From Anthopleura xanthogrammica (lineage: Eukaryota > Cnidaria > Anthozoa > Actiniaria > Actiniidae): a stretch of DNA of 64,000 bases. A program made the position numbers and the translations under genes. Positions 49,901 to 59,968 of this stretch are shown one piece after another. The stretch is from positions 26,259,617 to 26,323,616 of the forward strand of contig OZ025207.1 in NCBI GenBank assembly GCA_964019055.1. Direction: 5' to 3'. Numbering within the stretch: position 1 is the first letter of the stretch; every line of letters begins with the position of its first letter. The notes beneath the pieces are model-generated. The model worked only from the letters and a program-made list of their open reading frames with translations, was not told the origin of the DNA and did no database searches.

Positions 49901-49972
49901 GCTGACGCCCATACCGGTTGGAACTCGAACAGCCGTCTGTTCGTAGAGGAGGTACCCAGGCCCCAGCCCTAA
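40975..49972 (+). CDS. CTHRC1-like secreted short collagen, paralogue 4
   Basis: Coding exons 40975-41073, 44407-44709 and 49619-49972; 251 residues. Signal peptide 1-25. 22 triplets at 43-108, one of them broken (Gly to Ser in GTPSKQG). It lacks the same three triplets as gene 3, and Arg 44 is Val (LAGVPG). The C-terminal domain at 135-251 has ECVFYKKF instead of [21 protein letters not shown], and an invariant [20 protein letters not shown]. The stop is TAA, whereas the other genes use TGA. Intron 2 (4.9 kb) carries at least three MITEs, a Penelope-like fragment and a tandem duplication. The polyadenylation signal is at 50076. Closest to gene 3 by triplet deletion, introns and 3' flank. Confidence 0.9.
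41393..41517. other. GC-rich intronic block, gene 4
   Basis: Homologous to 5944-6105. It lacks the AACTCGATGTCTGG segment, as in the first gene 2 copy, but has the GATCGGCGG variant. Confidence 0.5.
42627..43004 (+). pseudogene. Chromodomain-like ORF relic in intron 1 of gene 4
   Basis: MAARKRKI is followed at once by a stop (AGATCTAGATAAAGG). The C-terminal half ([19 protein letters not shown], then [12 protein letters not shown]) remains open, with Trp of LWKGF changed to Leu and the Arg-for-Trp change present. The most degraded of the three copies. Confidence 0.6.
43265..43388. mobile_element. Palindrome-ended MITE, 124 bp
   Basis: The ends AAGGATTGGTACTTGGTTAG and CTAACCAAGTACCAATCCTT are perfect inverted repeats. 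The interior is GC-rich (CGCCTCGTGCGACTCTTACG). It lies where genes 2 and 3 continue directly, so it is a gene 4-specific insertion. Confidence 0.85.
43740..44110. repeat. Interspersed repeat, gene 4 intron 1
   Basis: Close match to 18230-18605, including GGTGCTCCGCTCGCGCGGGC. It precedes a segment (44126-44356) that in gene 2 (18628-18800) also lies just upstream of exon 2. Confidence 0.6.
44782..45009. mobile_element. TA-flanked palindromic MITE, 228 bp
   Basis: Ends CAGCCTTTTGCAAAAATTAT and ATAATTTTTGCAAAAGGCTG are perfect inverted repeats that extend inward almost to the centre. TA on both sides inside an ATATATAATAT microsatellite fits a Tc1/mariner-type element. A second copy is at 46274-46491. 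Confidence 0.85.
45070..45111 (-). ncRNA. Hammerhead ribozyme-like motif in the Penelope-like 3' region
   Basis: Minus strand. Helix I TCTGT/ACAGA, core CTGATGA, helix II GTGC-GCAA-GCAT, core GAAA, short helix III ACTC.GAGT. The cleavage position 17, normally not G, reads G here, so self-cleavage may be lost. Hammerheads of this minimal type are known in Penelope-like elements, and the position (3' of the endonuclease ORF) fits. Confidence 0.75.
45276..46004 (-). pseudogene. Penelope-like polyprotein C-terminus (GIY-YIG endonuclease)
   Basis: 242 codons open on the minus strand, the last ATG at 45785 being internal. In order: [19 protein letters not shown] (the conserved region after the reverse transcriptase), NNVKVSYSC, a zinc-finger-like [15 protein letters not shown] linker, then the GIY-YIG module with [21 protein letters not shown] and a downstream Glu and Asn-rich end. 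In the family this protein makes cDNA at a nicked target. The N-terminal catalytic reverse transcriptase is missing, so this copy cannot work alone, although the remaining frame is intact and therefore young. Confidence 0.88.
46183..46208 (-). ncRNA. Second hammerhead-like core
   Basis: Minus strand: CTGACGA, a CTG-TAA-CAG stem, then CGAAACG. Same plan as the motif at 13025-13052. Probably another Penelope-like 3' tail relic next to the element at 45028-46018. Helix I is not evident, so activity is unlikely. Confidence 0.5.
46274..46491. mobile_element. TA-flanked palindromic MITE, second copy
   Basis: Same family as 44782-45009. Ends CAGCTTTTTGCAAAAAATAT and ATAATTTTTGCAAAAGGCTG, with TA on both sides. 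The centre is about ten bases shorter. Confidence 0.85.
46512..46945. mobile_element. TA-flanked TIR MITE, 434 bp
   Basis: Ends CACTCGATTGCAGAAACATT and AACGTTTCTGCAATCGAGTG are inverted repeats that continue for at least 55 bp, with TA on both sides. No transposase frame. Tc1/mariner-type by target site. Confidence 0.85.
46966..48430. repeat. Composite interspersed repeat in intron 2 of gene 4
   Basis: Starts with the palindrome TTTAGGCACTGCCTAAA followed by AGCGGAGCTCCC, and ends with GGGCCCGCGCGGGAGCTCCGC. The right half (47490-48430) is a diverged copy of the intron 1 repeat, with CTTCTTGATCCAT, GTGGTACACGGACGGACG, a short (GTAT)n and a CAATCAAG run. The left motif recurs at 63240-63269. 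No gene. Confidence 0.6.
48653..48885. repeat. Two-copy tandem duplication, 124-bp period
   Basis: The CTTTGCATTCCAATGAAAAC to ACATGTTTCGGCAGATG segment occurs twice with few differences (CCATATGG versus CCATTTGG). It lies between the composite repeat and a dispersed repeat at about 49110-49290, which is found inverted at 58500-58700. Confidence 0.85.
49110..49290. repeat. Dispersed repeat, inverted partner at 58500-58700
   Basis: Contains GTTTTACTAACCGGCCAACA and CGCGCTGTGTTGTGCCATG. The complement of these occurs at about 58580-58660 in intron 2 of gene 5. An open frame of 79 codons here is unsupported. Confidence 0.55.
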
Positions 49973-50199
49973 AACTACCCTTGTAGTTGTCACAAGACGA
50001 ATGCCAGACTGATTGAATGCTTCGTATTAAAAGCACGTAGTTTTTACATACACCTTGGGATGTAATAGTTGATGAAATAAAGAAAACGTCAACAATGAAT
50101 GTTACCATTGTTGTTTATTCAAATGATTTAATTCCCATTCCTTATAAATAAAAAAAATATAAGATAAATAAATGCGAATTAACAGTGGATACCACAGAG

Positions 50200-50412
50200 T
50201 GGTTCTTCTTCCTTCTTCCACTGAACTCCAATTGGAATTTAGAAGTTGATTTTTGCGGTGAGAGGAAAACCAGAGAACCCAGAGAAAAACACCCTCGAAG
50301 CACAGGAGAGAACCAACAAGCAACTCTACTCAAATACGTCTCAAAATACAGCGGGACTTCGAGAAGTCCCCTTTGTGCGAGGCGAGCGCTTTTATTGCTA
50401 CGCCACCCGTCA
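50200..50412 (-). mobile_element. SINE copy in the 3' flank of gene 4
   Basis: Sister of 35460-35632, with the GGAGAGAACCAACAAGCAAC core and TTGCTACGCCACCCG at the tRNA-like end. Followed by C-rich tracts near 50640 and CTAGCTACGCCCCTG. Confidence 0.7.
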
Positions 50413-50699
50413 CTTGCATAGGGAGGGGAGCACCGGGCGGCACGTATCCCCCTATATATTTTTGGCAATTAGGTCATTGCTTGTTTGTTTATTTTTCTCC
50501 CCTGTTTATTCTGGGTGTCCCCCTTCCCCCCACAAAATTACGCCGATTTTGTTCACTTTGGTTTTTTTGCATCTGCAATTATCGCCTTCCCCCTATTTTT
50601 TTGCTTCGGCGATTTTTTTTTTTTGCTTCGGCGTATCTCCCCCCCCCCCCCCCCCTTAATCCCCGTCAGATCCTAGGTCCTAGCTACGCCCCTGCCACC

Positions 50700-51749
50700 C
50701 TGCTTCCCAAGGCCTTGACAGGTCGGTATATGGCTTATACATAGTAGGGTTCAGTTTCATGTACTTTTTTATATTTGTTACTTAGTTGGTGTGCTTTAAC
50801 ATGCGTAGCAGGCCCTTATAAGGGGAGGTGGACTGCATGGGGAGGGTAAACATAAAAATTATATTCGCTAGCAAATATTACATTTAGATGAATTTTTCTC
50901 AATCAATCAATTAATTCTCTAGCACGGAATTTACAATAATTTACATAATGATAGAATAGCACGAAAGAAGAGAAATTATTACATAAATCAGTACTGAGCA
51001 ATAGACCCCTTGCAGCACAATTTTAAGGACAAAACAATAGGTTCCAATTATCAGGAGAATTAAAATGCTTTTGTTTTGTCCCCAAATTGAGCTGCTCTGA
51101 CGTCACGTGCAAGGGTTTTTAGTAAACTTGTGGCTTTCGCGTGAGATGTTCATGCATTTGATAATCCTAACCAACACGTTGACTTCAGGAACGTACAAGT
51201 TTTAGCAAAGACTGACACTTCCCCCGCCTTATTAAAGAATCCATTGAAACCATCAAAAGACCTAGCAACTTCATCCGAGAAGACTCATAGAAACTCAGCT
51301 CGACATGGATAAGACTGATCAAAGACCTCCAGCACACTACGACTAATCACCATGACAACAGAGACCAATAAACAATAGACTCGCATATATCTGTTCTTAA
51401 ATAACGTCACGCTTTTGAACTTAAAACCGTAAATCCATTATTATGTCATAAATACTGAGCAAATAATAACATTAAAAAAAATTCTTATGGCAAGGCGGCC
51501 TAAAAAGAAACCGTAAGGGTTATGATTTTTAGACTACCTTTTTAAAATTACATAAATATCTCAAAAAAGAAATGTATAAAGCGATTTAAAGCCACAGACA
51601 AAAAAAAAAACTGCATTTAAATTATAAATATATATATTTTCTTATTGGATAACGTTAAATTATATAAAAGACACCCTGACAACTGCGTATACTATACATT
51701 TTCTAATAACTGCCCCCTCGGCATCCCATAATGTCTTATTAAAAACAAT
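50700..51749. other. Unique spacer after gene 4
   Basis: No gene. A foldback at 51007-51115 pairs CCCTTGCAGCACAATTTTAA with the CCAAATTGAGCTGC...GTGCAAGGG side. The rest is AT-rich and not shared with the other spacers. Confidence 0.5.
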
Positions 51750-54456
51750 AGAATCCAAGATGGCCACCGTATCGGTAAAAAGGTCTACTGTCGTGTGTTT
51801 TCCTGAATTAGTTATCTTTTGAAATGGACATAACAAATTAAACATATTAAATTATATTTTGGAATATTATTAGATAAAGTCCCCCTTACGTACGTAGTTA
51901 AAATATATATTTTTCTTTCTGTTGACCTCATGTAATTTCTACTTCCTTCCTACTAATGGCCTTATATGAGGCTGAGTACGAGAACGAGAGATTGAGAAGA
52001 AGAAGGAAGAGGAGAATAACGTTAAATTTGGAATACATGAGTCAGATAGGTAGCAGATGACGGATCGAAGATATTACTAATATGGGCTAGTGAACAACTT
52101 AAAAGATAGTAACAGTGCTTTGAGAACGATGCAATCATGATACCAATATTTACTTTCTCTTATTCACTGCTTTTTTATCAGTTGTCGTCTTTGAGGACCA
52201 CTTTGCATAAACACAATGAATATATTGTTATCCTTCACTGCACATGAAAACTATTGTGTTAATTTTTATGCAAAGTGTTCCTCAAATTTGATGCAAATAA
52301 GCCGAATGGAAGTGCTTTTATGGGTCGTAAGAGAGCAGCTTATTAATTTATTATCTCCAATACATAGGTCTATCCTGCCTGTGACAATTATTTGAAAATC
52401 TATTTTTTGCTCTGTGGAAAGCTATTTTTAGCTGCGAGTACAGCCTGAACTGAATCAGGAAACTCATGTTAAAAAAATTCAGGCTGCATGTGAAGCTAAA
52501 AATAGATTTTGAAATAAATATCATAAGGCACGGAGATGTGCTCTTACTTCATATTCTCTTGCTCTAAATATATATTTTTATAAAACTGGAAATAAGACTT
52601 GAAAAAAGAGTTCATATGCGCGAGTACTTTTAGATCGACCTAATCACATATCAATTTTGCTAATTCGCCACTCTTTGTCATTAAATGTTGTTAGTTTACA
52701 ATGCAATGCAATATTGTTTGATTATTCAGATGCCCCAAAATACGAGATTTACGTATGCGAAATTATGTTCTCAACGCCACACAATTTTACAACAAACGTA
52801 GGGCTGGATGGTAACTCTAGCTAACATATATTTTTTGTAAATGTTGCTTTGTTCGATGTTTTTCTCATAAATAAATGCAAAGTTTTCTTTTGAATTCTAG
52901 CAGGGTTATTTTTTTCTTAGCTGGAGTCCAATTTATTTGAATATCGTGAAAAAACGTGTTAACAGAGATTCACCTAAGGTCATAACTATAAGGCCTTTTT
53001 ATTTACTTTCCTTGCTATTTTCGTTAAAAAGGCTCCCATCAAATAAATACTATGGAAATGGTAATATTAAAGAAGAAGAAATCCAGTATCTTGCTATTAG
53101 AGTGACTAATATTAAAAAAACGTTTATAATCCTAATTAAAAAGTATATCATGTCGAAAATAATATGAATATGTGCAAAGAAATAAGTACTTATTGGTTGC
53201 GGCGATTAAGTAAGAAATCAAAAAGCTTGTTTTGAATCTATTTGTTCTACACTTACATTGAGTATGACTCGCGTTACGTAATGCAATGGCCTCGGAGGAG
53301 AATATGATTAAGGCGTAAGAACGGAATAGTGACTGATTTTACCAAAAGTCTTAGTACATAAAGTATTCAGTCTACGAGGAAATCCAGATGGGGGGAACGT
53401 CTAGAATAGAAAGAGCAGCAAAAGACGACATTAAAAGTAAGGGTACAGGATCGTTAAAGCTAGCAACAAGCAAGGGATACTAATACTCCAAACAGAACAG
53501 CAGTATTCAAGGGAACCGAGCGGATAATGGAAATATATATAGCGACCAACTTACACGAAAATATTTTTTCCGCGCCAAATTTTTTTTAATTAATGCAAGG
53601 CTGGATGGTATATCTTCCAAGCATAAATTATTTGTAAATATTGTTTTGTTCGACGTTCTATAACTCATTGCACTGAGATTTTCTTTTAAATTCTGGCCGC
53701 TGTGGGTTGTTTTTTTCTAACCCGGAATTCGATTTTTGCTAATTATGTTAATTAGAGTACAAACATTAGAGTGGTTTTCATAAACCCGTGAAATAAAGTG
53801 AAGTTACTAAACCCATGAAATAAAAAATGAATAGTTTAATAATAAATCTTTATTTGGGTTTCAGATAAAGTTAAACTTTTTTTCCTATCTGGCCCGAAAA
53901 AATGTTAGTTAATGTGTAATAGTCAAATAGACAGAAAATAAAACAATGCAATTAGGGTCTACTAATGTGTATTACTCTAATATCTATTTTGCAGGTTTAG
54001 TAGTTTCACTATATTTCGCTATTTTGTGAATTCGAGGACCTTATTTAAGAACGTTCATGTTTGTTGTTCGCACGCATACACGAATGTTGTGTGCAGCGCT
54101 CATCTTGATGATATATCAAGAAAAAATCTTCAAATTCTGCGCTAAAAAAAATTCGGGAAACCCCTTTTTTATATTGTTTTTATTAGTCATTTTCTATAGT
54201 TATTTGAAAAAAAAATGGGGTTAATTGATTTTTCTGTAAAATATGGCTTCTTTTAAACAGCTTTCCGTGTTTGTGGTGTTCGCGCGTTTTCACTGCTAAA
54301 AGGGTAAACTTCCATTCAACTTGACAGCTAAACGAAGTCGGGGAACCCCTTTTTTTATTTACTCATTTTACTTCTTGTATGATGTACTTTCATCAAAAAA
54401 ATGTTAAAAAAAATATTACGATAGTTTCTTTTTCCATGAACGTCCTTTAGAGGAAG
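51750..54456. repeat. Array spacer block, copy D
   Basis: Homologous to 11141-14370 from AATCCAAGATGGCCACCGTA (also at 20861). The foldback hairpin is at 52190-52286. A gene 5-unit-specific insertion of about 250 bp lies at 52345-52600, with internal pairing of CTATTTTTAGCTGC and AAGCTAAAAATAG. The second half is more diverged and shorter than copies A-C, and the spacer frame is destroyed. Confidence 0.7.
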
Positions 54457-54599
54457 CTACCTCTGATATTCATACAAAAAAACTAGTGTGGGCTTCCTGT
54501 GGGGTAATGCGGAAAAAGTGTCAAAATAAAAAAAATATTCAGACGCTCTAGATCTCAAACGTGGCCCAATCACTAGTTGATATGTTTTACATTTTTCCG

Positions 54600-54853
54600 C
54601 GTTGTTAATTAAAAACCTAATTTCTAAAAATATTGGCCAATGGGCGCGGTTGTTATTGAAATGTATATGACAAACCGTCAAAAGTGTTTGTATTGAATCT
54701 TTCCCACGCACATATTGTGATGTCAAACTTGTTACAACAAGAAAATATGACCACATGGTGTAAATTGTGGTTTTATTTACCAGATGAAGCTAAGTGTAGG
54801 TCATTGTCTGTTAGGACATCTTTGAGCAAGGATCCAGATAACACATCTTACAG
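54600..54853 (+). promoter_or_regulatory. Conserved promoter and leader exon, gene 5
   Basis: Same motifs, with GGCCAATGGGCGCGG. The candidate leader exon at 54784-54853 is 70 nt with donor ACAG|GTAGGT. The preceding acceptor-like site is TATTTACCAG. It joins to the acceptor at 55791. Confidence 0.65.
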
Positions 54854-55384
54854 GTAGGTGATGGGGGATTTCAGTTTTAGTTGACATGATACTTTTTTAT
54901 GGCAAGGGGTGCTAACGATAATAATCTTCTAGAGAATATGTACGATGTATATTTGGAAATAAGTTTAAGGGTCGTTTTTTCCCCAAAGATTAAGAATTAT
55001 TTCTTTAAGGGTGTTAAAAATAACAGGCAAACAGGAAATGGGATAACTCTCGACAGTTTAGGACGTGAGAGACAAAAAACTGGGGCCCCCAAACTGTCTG
55101 GAGAATGAGAAAATAAAACTTTAAAAAATCATATTTTCATTTCATTGGTAAACAAATTTAGTAAGAATACTGGTTTCCCGTTTTGCCCACTTTTACTCGC
55201 ATACACGCGGCTACGGAGGGATGAAAACCGGAGAGTCCGAAAAAACCCTCTTGACAAGTGAGAGAACGACACGTCAATTCAGCTAGTCAGACAGAACCGT
55301 ATAATAACCGCTACCAACCATAAGGTGGCTGAAAATAAATCCGTCCATGTTTTAAGACTAAAACCTGTAGCAGTCGTTCCATGA

Positions 55385-55575
55385 TCGAATTGGAATTTAG
55401 AAGTTCATTTCTTATGGAGGTAAGAAAACTGGAGATCACGGAGGAAAAACCCTGGAAGAACAGGAGAGAACCTACAAACAACTCTACTCGCATACGACAC
55501 CGAGTCCGGCGGGATTCAAACCCGGTGTCGCATTTAGTGTTAAAGCGCCCTCACCGCTACGCCACCCGTGCTTTT
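55385..55575 (-). mobile_element. SINE upstream of gene 5
   Basis: Full-length copy, same site as in genes 2-4, with GGGATTCAAACCC (B-box complement) and CACCGCTACGCCACC (A-box complement). Its presence groups the 5' side of gene 5 with genes 2-4, although the gene body groups with gene 1. Confidence 0.75.
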
Positions 55576-55797
55576 CTAAAACTTTCAGTTGAGATAAAAT
55601 TTGTCAAGTTGAGATAAATTTTGTCTTTTGCGTTATAATTACGAAATACTTGTTGAGCTTTAATCATCATCTTCCTTCCGAAGAGTCCAAATAGTTCAAG
55701 TTAAAAAAACGATGTGTGTTGATATAATAATATGAACAAGACAGAAGTTTTAAACCTCTTCTAATTTCTTTATTTATTTTTTCATTCACAGTACAAA

Positions 55798-58700
55798 ATG
55801 AGGTTCTTCGTTGTCATGCTACTCGTGTGTTTGGCTGTGTTCGTTTTTCCCGCCATCAAGCCAGCGTGTGGACTGAAAAACAAGCCAGCCAGACAGGTAA
55901 GCTAATGATTCTAAGAAAAGTTAGCGTTGGTTTATTTGTGTAAATAAATATCCTATTTTATATCAAAATTTAGAGATACCTTTATTTTAATGCGTTTCTG
56001 ACAAGAGCAAACTTACAAGGTTAGATAAAAAAACTTCTAAATTTGGCCTCATGTTGCGTAACGATAACGTCATATTTATGCGTCTGTCCTCTTGTCGAAC
56101 ATAGCGATATAATTGTGGTAAAATGTTTAACGGCATATAATGCGATGAATAGTAAAATAACACGATTATACTGGCACTTTCATGGTCAATTATAGATTGT
56201 TTTTGTTTTAAAAATTAGAGCTGCATGTTTTTACTAGTTTTCGCATCCCACACGGAAAAGAGTGTTTATTGTTGTTAAATAATCGACGACAGATTCGTCA
56301 TGCTGGGTTTACTGGTCATAGCAAGGGGTTAATCATCTACGGTCTAGGGGCCGACTAACCTCTCCCTTAGGCTTCGGCCGAGCTTCCTGATCAGTCTGTA
56401 AATCTTCCCGGGATAGCGGTGTTTGGGCCGAAATCTCCAGCCTAGTTGTAAGTCCATACGACGGTTCAGAACTCGATGTCTGGAAGTATGGTCCTGGTTA
56501 ATGTATTTTAAAAATAATCTCAAATCAAAAATAATCTCAGGACCATTTTCGAAGACACAACCGTAAGAGTGGCTCTGGTTCTTAGTAGATGACCACATAA
56601 AGTACACTTCTGGGTTTAAACCGATTTAACTTAGCTGGATCGAATCCAATGCAAGTTTAATTCTTTAACTACCTTTGTATCCTCCTATTGATTTCGTGCA
56701 ATTGGTTTCGAATCAATCAGATTTAATTGTGTGATTAACTCGTGTGTGACATACAGTTCAGACTAAGATGTTTATTTTGCTAAGTTTGTTCCTTTCTTAT
56801 GCGTGCAACACGGGCGAACTCAGGGGTGTCCATTGGTACACCGGACAGCCCCAGATAAATCTAAGTACAAATTCAATAACTCAGACGTTACTAGTATCTA
56901 TCGTTACTTTTTCATTTCGAACACCCCTTACAAATTTCTTGATCCATTCTTTGATGCAACATAAATAATCATTATCATCAATATATAAGGCCAAATATTA
57001 AACTGTACTCACTAAAATGTTCAGTCTAGCGGGCCAAACGACAAGCGCATGGGCTGCAAATGCATTTACCACCCTGCTTCGATCTGATTGGTTGAGAGAA
57101 TGTCTTACGACTGCTGTCAGCCAATCAGATCTTAAGGAAACCATTTCAAAGCGCGTGCGTTTGATGTTTTCTTGTTTGGTACATATAAAAACTTTGTTTT
57201 TGAATGAAAATTATTTATTAAAATTCTAATGTACACCATTATGAACCTAGTCCGAAATTTGGTATAAAAATGTAACCGATCCAGCTATAGTAGGAATAAT
57301 CCTTTGCAGACTTTGAATCAGACGTGTAGAAGAACAGCGACCTTTAAAAAAAAAAATATTTTTTTAATTTTTACTTTCGGGGGAATTAATACCTCTGAAA
57401 GCATGATATCCATCTTTTATTTAGCCCAGGTCAGATTTTTCTTGTTTAGCGGGTCGTCCTGGTATCCCCGGTTTCCACGGTAAACCCGGTGCTCCTGGAC
57501 GATACGGACGAGATGGCAGACCAGGTATTCAAGGTAAACAAGGTCCTCGAGGGTTTGACGGAACTCCAGGCAAGCAAGGACCTCCCGGAGCTCCTGGTGC
57601 ACCCGGTTCTCGGGGACCTCAGGGACCAAAGGGTGACGCTGGTCCAAAAGGAAAGCCAGGGAAAACAGGTCTTTTATCCTATTCGAACTGGAAGGAATGT
57701 TCGTGGACCAACATCCACGATGGGAAAGACAATGGATTGATCAGGGTATGTGCATTTCTGAAGTAAATTGCTTGTGCTGGAGAAAAATGTTCCCATGTAG
57801 CTGAGGAGTCTATATCCTATAGGTTAGTTTAGGATAGGTTAGGTAAGCCAGTTATGAATGAATGAATGAATGAATAAATGAATGGATGAATGAATGAATG
57901 AATGAATGAATGAGTGAGTGAGTGAGTGAATGAATGAATGAATGAATGAATGAATGAATGAATGAATGAATGAATGAATGAATGAATGAATGAGTGAATG
58001 AATTACGTCATCTTAAATTTTGCAGGGTCGTCTTGTAGGGCTGATCTATACATGTTAATTTGCTAGCCTCAATTTAATTGGTTTTACACTCACGAAACAA
58101 TTTTCGTAAACTCCCTGGTACTTCCCGTACTCCCCGTACTTCCTTTGTCTGAGTGGCAGGAGTAATCAGTGCTCCTTTTATGGTTAAAATATTTCCTTGT
58201 GAACCTTTTAAGGGTTACGATTCAAAGGTCAGTTGCGTAACATGACTCTGTACTTTTAAGGTCAAATGTTATCTATTTTCTTATTTAGACAAACATGAAA
58301 GAACAAAAGAAATATGTTGTTTAGTCAACGATTAAACGATACCATAAACATAGCTCTTTTAAGTTATGCATGCCATTTAGGGGTCGTTCTCAAACCTGAC
58401 CGCCGATTAACCGGCCTATCACTTAGACAGGACTACCCCTCCTCCCACCATTCGACCGGGTTGAAATCCTTAGAAAGGAATAAACGAAATTAATACACAG
58501 AACACATGCACTGCTATACGGTAAGCCAAGACAGTAAAATGAACAAAATAAAGCAGATAAAAATTCAAAAATTAAGGAGGCGACGGACAACATGGCGTGA
58601 TACAATACACAGCGCGCATTGTTAGCCGGTTAGTAAAACCCAAGCGCGGAACACGAACACATTGGTCATACGGAATAGCTCTCGTTTAAGCATAAGGCAT

Positions 58701-59654
58701 TAACATTTCCTTTAATTGTGTATTCCCGGTTGGGCTAATTTTAGCATCCGCGTACAGACAATTTTCGCCATACCCTACTTTTGTGCGTCAAAAATTGTGT
58801 GCTTCGACCAAACCTAGAAGTAGCGAAAGCATTTAAAGATTTTTTTGGGAAAAACATAAATTTCGCGTCTTAAATTTCGAGGGTTCAACAGCCTCAGTCG
58901 TGTGTTATCACAGAAGGGAACATAGCCCATCCAAATCGTTTGGCTTTATCTAATAGATTTTGTCGAAAAAAGTGAGAAAAGCCAACGAAAAGTATGTTGT
59001 TTTTGAGCGCGTGTGCACACGTCCACGCCATCAAAAAATTAAAAAACAAACGACTTTGGATGGTAAAAATAGCTCAAACGGGGATTTACATGGCGCGAGC
59101 GGTATTAATAAGTTTTCCTCTCTTATTTATGCCGTCTTGGTATTACCCACTGTTATAAAAGCCCTACTTTAGATTAGTTTCAGTACTACATCAATACAAT
59201 GCTCACTCTAATGGAAAAAAGGTGTTTCTTTCACAAGAAATTCAATCTGAGCTGAACGTGGATGAGTGATGTAGTTATTCAAAAATTCTCTTTTCAGGAT
59301 TGCCTTTTCTACAAGAAGCATACTGATTCCATCCTCCATGTTTACTGGAATGGTAACTTAAGGCTCTATAACTGTAACAGCTGCTGTAAGCGATGGTTCT
59401 TCACGTTCAACGGTGCGGAATGCAAGGCCCCTCGTGCAATAGACGGTATCGTGTATCTGTGGATGGGTAAAGGAAGACAGGACCTCCACCGTGTCCGCCA
59501 TATTGAAGGTCACTGTGACAAGATCCACAAGGGACATGTTCGTGTAGGCTTCAATGTCGGGAACTGTGCCAGTACCGGCCCAGGGGACGCGATGACGGGA
59601 TGGCAGTCTACGAGCCGTCTGTTCGTCCAAGAGGTACCCAGGCCCCAGCCGTGA
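55798..59654 (+). CDS. CTHRC1-like secreted short collagen, paralogue 5
   Basis: Coding exons 55798-55896, 57425-57745 and 59298-59654; 258 residues. Signal peptide 1-25. 24 perfect Gly-X-Y triplets at 43-114, ending GPKGKPGKT, without the charged GEKGEPGAR end of genes 1 and 2. The C-terminal domain at 141-258 has one extra residue, in the first variable loop ([12 protein letters not shown]). Its second variable loop also differs most from the others ([17 protein letters not shown]). [14 protein letters not shown] and [20 protein letters not shown] are intact. Intron 1 and the 3' flank match gene 1, not genes 2-4. The polyadenylation signal is at 59803. Good splice sites and an unbroken stem make this a likely active gene. 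Confidence 0.92.
56337..56497. other. GC-rich intronic block, gene 5
   Basis: Closest to the gene 1 copy (5944-6105), keeping the GGTTCAGAACTCGATG part and a minus-strand open frame. Confidence 0.5.
56970..57229. other. Insertion in intron 1 of gene 5 relative to gene 1
   Basis: About 250 bp absent from gene 1, with GATCTGATTGGTTGA and its complement TCAGCCAATCAGATC forming a foldback around 57090-57130. Probably a small MITE whose ends I cannot define. Confidence 0.5.
57857..58003. repeat. (GAAT)n tetranucleotide microsatellite
   Basis: Roughly 36 units of GAAT with a central GAGT patch, in intron 2 of gene 5 only. Confidence 0.95.
58004..59297. other. Rest of intron 2 of gene 5
   Basis: No gene. 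It includes the inverted partner (58500-58700) of the repeat at 49110-49290. Short open frames here lack recognisable domains. The last 20 bp form the acceptor tract TTCTCTTTTCAG. Confidence 0.5.
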
Positions 59655-59968
59655 GATATTCACTCGTTACCAGTCCCTATAGCTCATTATTCAGTATTCA
59701 ATCAGTCTGGCTGTTAATATTCTATTGATAACCAGACTGAATGAATAGTGAATGACAAGTGATGTAAAACTGATTGTTAAGAAACTAAGCCACATCGCTA
59801 AAAATAAAGGACATTAGATGACTAAGATAATGAAATGTAAAGGAATAATATCCAGCTGGAAGAAGTTGACTCACTGTTGACAGAAAATAAAATATCAACC
59901 TCAACCATACATTGTAAATTTCTTATTGTTGGGACAATCTAAACAAGATCCTCGGTCAGAAATACCTA

